5,805 bases of DNA from the NCBI GenBank assembly GCA_003456855.1, contig DMOO01000160.1, positions 1 through 5,805 of the forward strand, written 5' to 3'. Positions 4,724 through 5,805 of this stretch are shown here, piece by piece; the stretch's first letter is position 1, and every line of letters begins with the position of its first letter. The position numbers were made by a program, and so were the translations under genes. Source of the DNA: Sphaerochaeta sp. (GTDB lineage Bacteria > Spirochaetota > Spirochaetia > Sphaerochaetales > Sphaerochaetaceae). Below the pieces are notes generated by a model. That model worked only from the letters and a program-made list of their open reading frames with translations, had not been told where the DNA came from and made no database searches.

Positions 4724-5805
4724 ATGCTTAGATTTGTCGAAGATGGAAAGCTGATTGACTTCAACGGAAAAATGTTCGCGACACCTGATGTCCGTGTTGG
4801 AAAGGGTGGTAGCGATATCTCGATGTATCGCGGAAACTTCAAGGTCAAGGAACAGAAGGTTGCCTGGAGGTCCCTGGAGCCTAAGGTGTCCGGAAAAGAG
4901 ATCGTCTACACCGGTGAAGGTGCAGAGATCAAGTTGAGCCCAATAGAGGAGAACGGCTTTCTGATGCTTGATTTCTCCGTTGCCAGAAGCGACTTCAACA
5001 GATATCAGCTGAGGTTCCCGACAGACCCGGGCGAGGCCGTCTACGGTGGAGGCGAGCAGTATTCACGCTTCAATCTCAGAGGCAGGAAGTTCCCTATCAT
5101 GACAAGGGAGCAGGGCGTTGGAAGAAGCTACAAGAGGCTTTTCACAATCCTTTCCGAACTCCATGACAAGGCAGGCGGTGCCTACCATACAACCTATTAT
5201 CCGCAGCCCACCTTCGTCTCAAGCGCAAACTACTTCATTCATGTGTTCAGCTTTGACTACAGCGTGCTGGATTTCACATCCAACAAGTACCATGCAATCA
5301 TGTCCTACAGCATGCCCAAGAGAATCGCCGTGGGATTCGGCGAGAACCTCATGGAAACCGCAAGCAAGGTCAGCCTGCTTCTTGGAAGACAGGCCCCGCT
5401 TCCATCATGGGTCCATGACGGCATGATCCTTGGCGTCCAGGGAGGAACCGAGGTCGTCAAGAAGAAGCTGGACAAGACCCTTGCCGCAGGCGTCAAGGTC
5501 TGTGGACTTTGGGCACAGGACTGGGTTGGCAAGTGCGTCACATCCTTCGGGTCGAGGTTGATCTGGAACTGGGAGTGGAACCAGGAGATGTATCCAGGTC
5601 TGGACAAGTGGATGCCTGAACTTGAGAAGCAGGGCATCTTCTTCACCATCTACATCAACCCCTACCTCAGAAAGGACTACAGCATGTGCAACGAGGCCGC
5701 TGAGAAGGGATACCTTGTGAAGGACAAGGACGGCAAGGACTACTATGTGGACTTCGGCGAGTTCGACTGCGCCCATGTGGATCTGACCAACCCTGATGCC
5801 TATGC
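4724..5805 (+). CDS. yihQ: Sulfoquinovosidase, GH31 family (YihQ-like), N-terminal part
   Basis: The first 360 residues of a cytoplasmic glycosidase are visible; the gene runs off the right edge. AAAGGAG (4711-4717) lies six bases before ATG 4724, and there is no signal peptide. The enzyme is predicted to hydrolyse alpha-sulfoquinovosides, such as sulfoquinovosyl glycerol from plant sulfolipid, to sulfoquinovose. An N-terminal beta-sandwich (about 1-225) contains MYRGNF (34-39), GGGEQ (108-112), REQGVGR (128-134) and PQPTFVS (160-166). The GH31 barrel begins near 230. These blocks, plus LLGRQ, LGVQGGTEV, WAQDW, FGSRLIWNWEWN, INPY and DLTNPDAY, match remembered E. coli YihQ in order and spacing. 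The sulfonate-binding residues Q262, Q288, R301 and W304 of YihQ correspond to Q239, Q265, R278 and W281 here. The fifth signature residue (Tyr or Lys), the nucleophile Asp405 and the acid/base Asp472 would fall beyond the window, so activity cannot be confirmed. An ordinary alpha-glucosidase is unlikely given this signature. Confidence 0.92.
   Translation, partial: MLRFVEDGKLIDFNGKMFATPDVRVGKGGSDISMYRGNFKVKEQKVAWRSLEPKVSGKEIVYTGEGAEIKLSPIEENGFLMLDFSVARSDFNRYQLRFPTDPGEAVYGGGEQYSRFNLRGRKFPIMTREQGVGRSYKRLFTILSELHDKAGGAYHTTYYPQPTFVSSANYFIHVFSFDYSVLDFTSNKYHAIMSYSMPKRIAVGFGENLMETASKVSLLLGRQAPLPSWVHDGMILGVQGGTEVVKKKLDKTLAAGVKVCGLWAQDWVGKCVTSFGSRLIWNWEWNQEMYPGLDKWMPELEKQGIFFTIYINPYLRKDYSMCNEAAEKGYLVKDKDGKDYYVDFGEFDCAHVDLTNPDAY

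Noticed and set aside
5305..5776. Reverse-strand open frames opposite the GH31 gene
   Set aside because: The + strand here matches sulfoquinovosidase blocks continuously. The reverse frames have no recognisable domains, so they are shadows.

Overview
The window carries part of a carbohydrate-uptake and hydrolysis locus, all on the + strand. Its most specific gene encodes a GH31 enzyme that closely resembles bacterial sulfoquinovosidase (YihQ type). The likely host is a Gram-negative anaerobe of the Spirochaetota, perhaps Sphaerochaeta- or Treponema-like. This rests on the signal peptide of the binding protein (hydrophobic stretch, then VFA-SGAPEA), a binding-protein/two-permease operon with strong AGGAGG ribosome sites, and moderate GC. 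No rRNA or other taxonomic marker is present, so the assignment is tentative.

Layout. Positions 1-164 hold the C-terminal tail of a dehydrogenase that looks like the Ldh_2 (malate/L-lactate/sulfolactate dehydrogenase) family. A rho-independent terminator follows (188-221). A perfect extended -10 promoter (262-270) then drives a ROK-family repressor (299-1474) whose correct start is ATG 299, not the longer TTG-initiated frame. The 102-base gap 1475-1576 holds a recognisable promoter (TTTACA, 17 bp, GATACT). An inverted repeat sits across its -35 and spacer, and a second dyad lies just before the next ribosome site; both are candidate operators. Next come the extracytoplasmic sugar-binding protein (1577-2833), a strong hairpin plus T-tract (2845-2883) that probably attenuates transcription, permease 1 (2895-3782, interrupted by an in-frame TAA at 3441-3443), permease 2 (3794-4639), a 12-bp hairpin (4674-4700), and the start of the GH31 enzyme (4724 to beyond the window end).

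Proposed logic (inference). The binding protein captures a sulfoquinovose glycoside such as sulfoquinovosyl glycerol in the periplasm, and the two permeases import it with an ATPase not encoded in this window. The cytoplasmic GH31 enzyme, which has no signal peptide, releases free sulfoquinovose. The ROK protein senses a sugar and controls the operon. Four of the five residues of the known QQRWY/K sulfoquinovose signature are visible in the GH31 protein (Q239, Q265, R278, W281). The fifth residue and both catalytic aspartates lie beyond the window. The sulfoglycolysis genes that would confirm the pathway are not in view.

The main anomaly is the in-frame stop in permease 1. Both sides are in the same frame and keep family motifs at the expected spacing, so it is a recent nonsense mutation, a sequence error, or, less likely, a recoding or split-subunit case. 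No mobile elements, CRISPR arrays, tRNA or rRNA genes were seen, and no gene-free stretch exceeds 300 bases.
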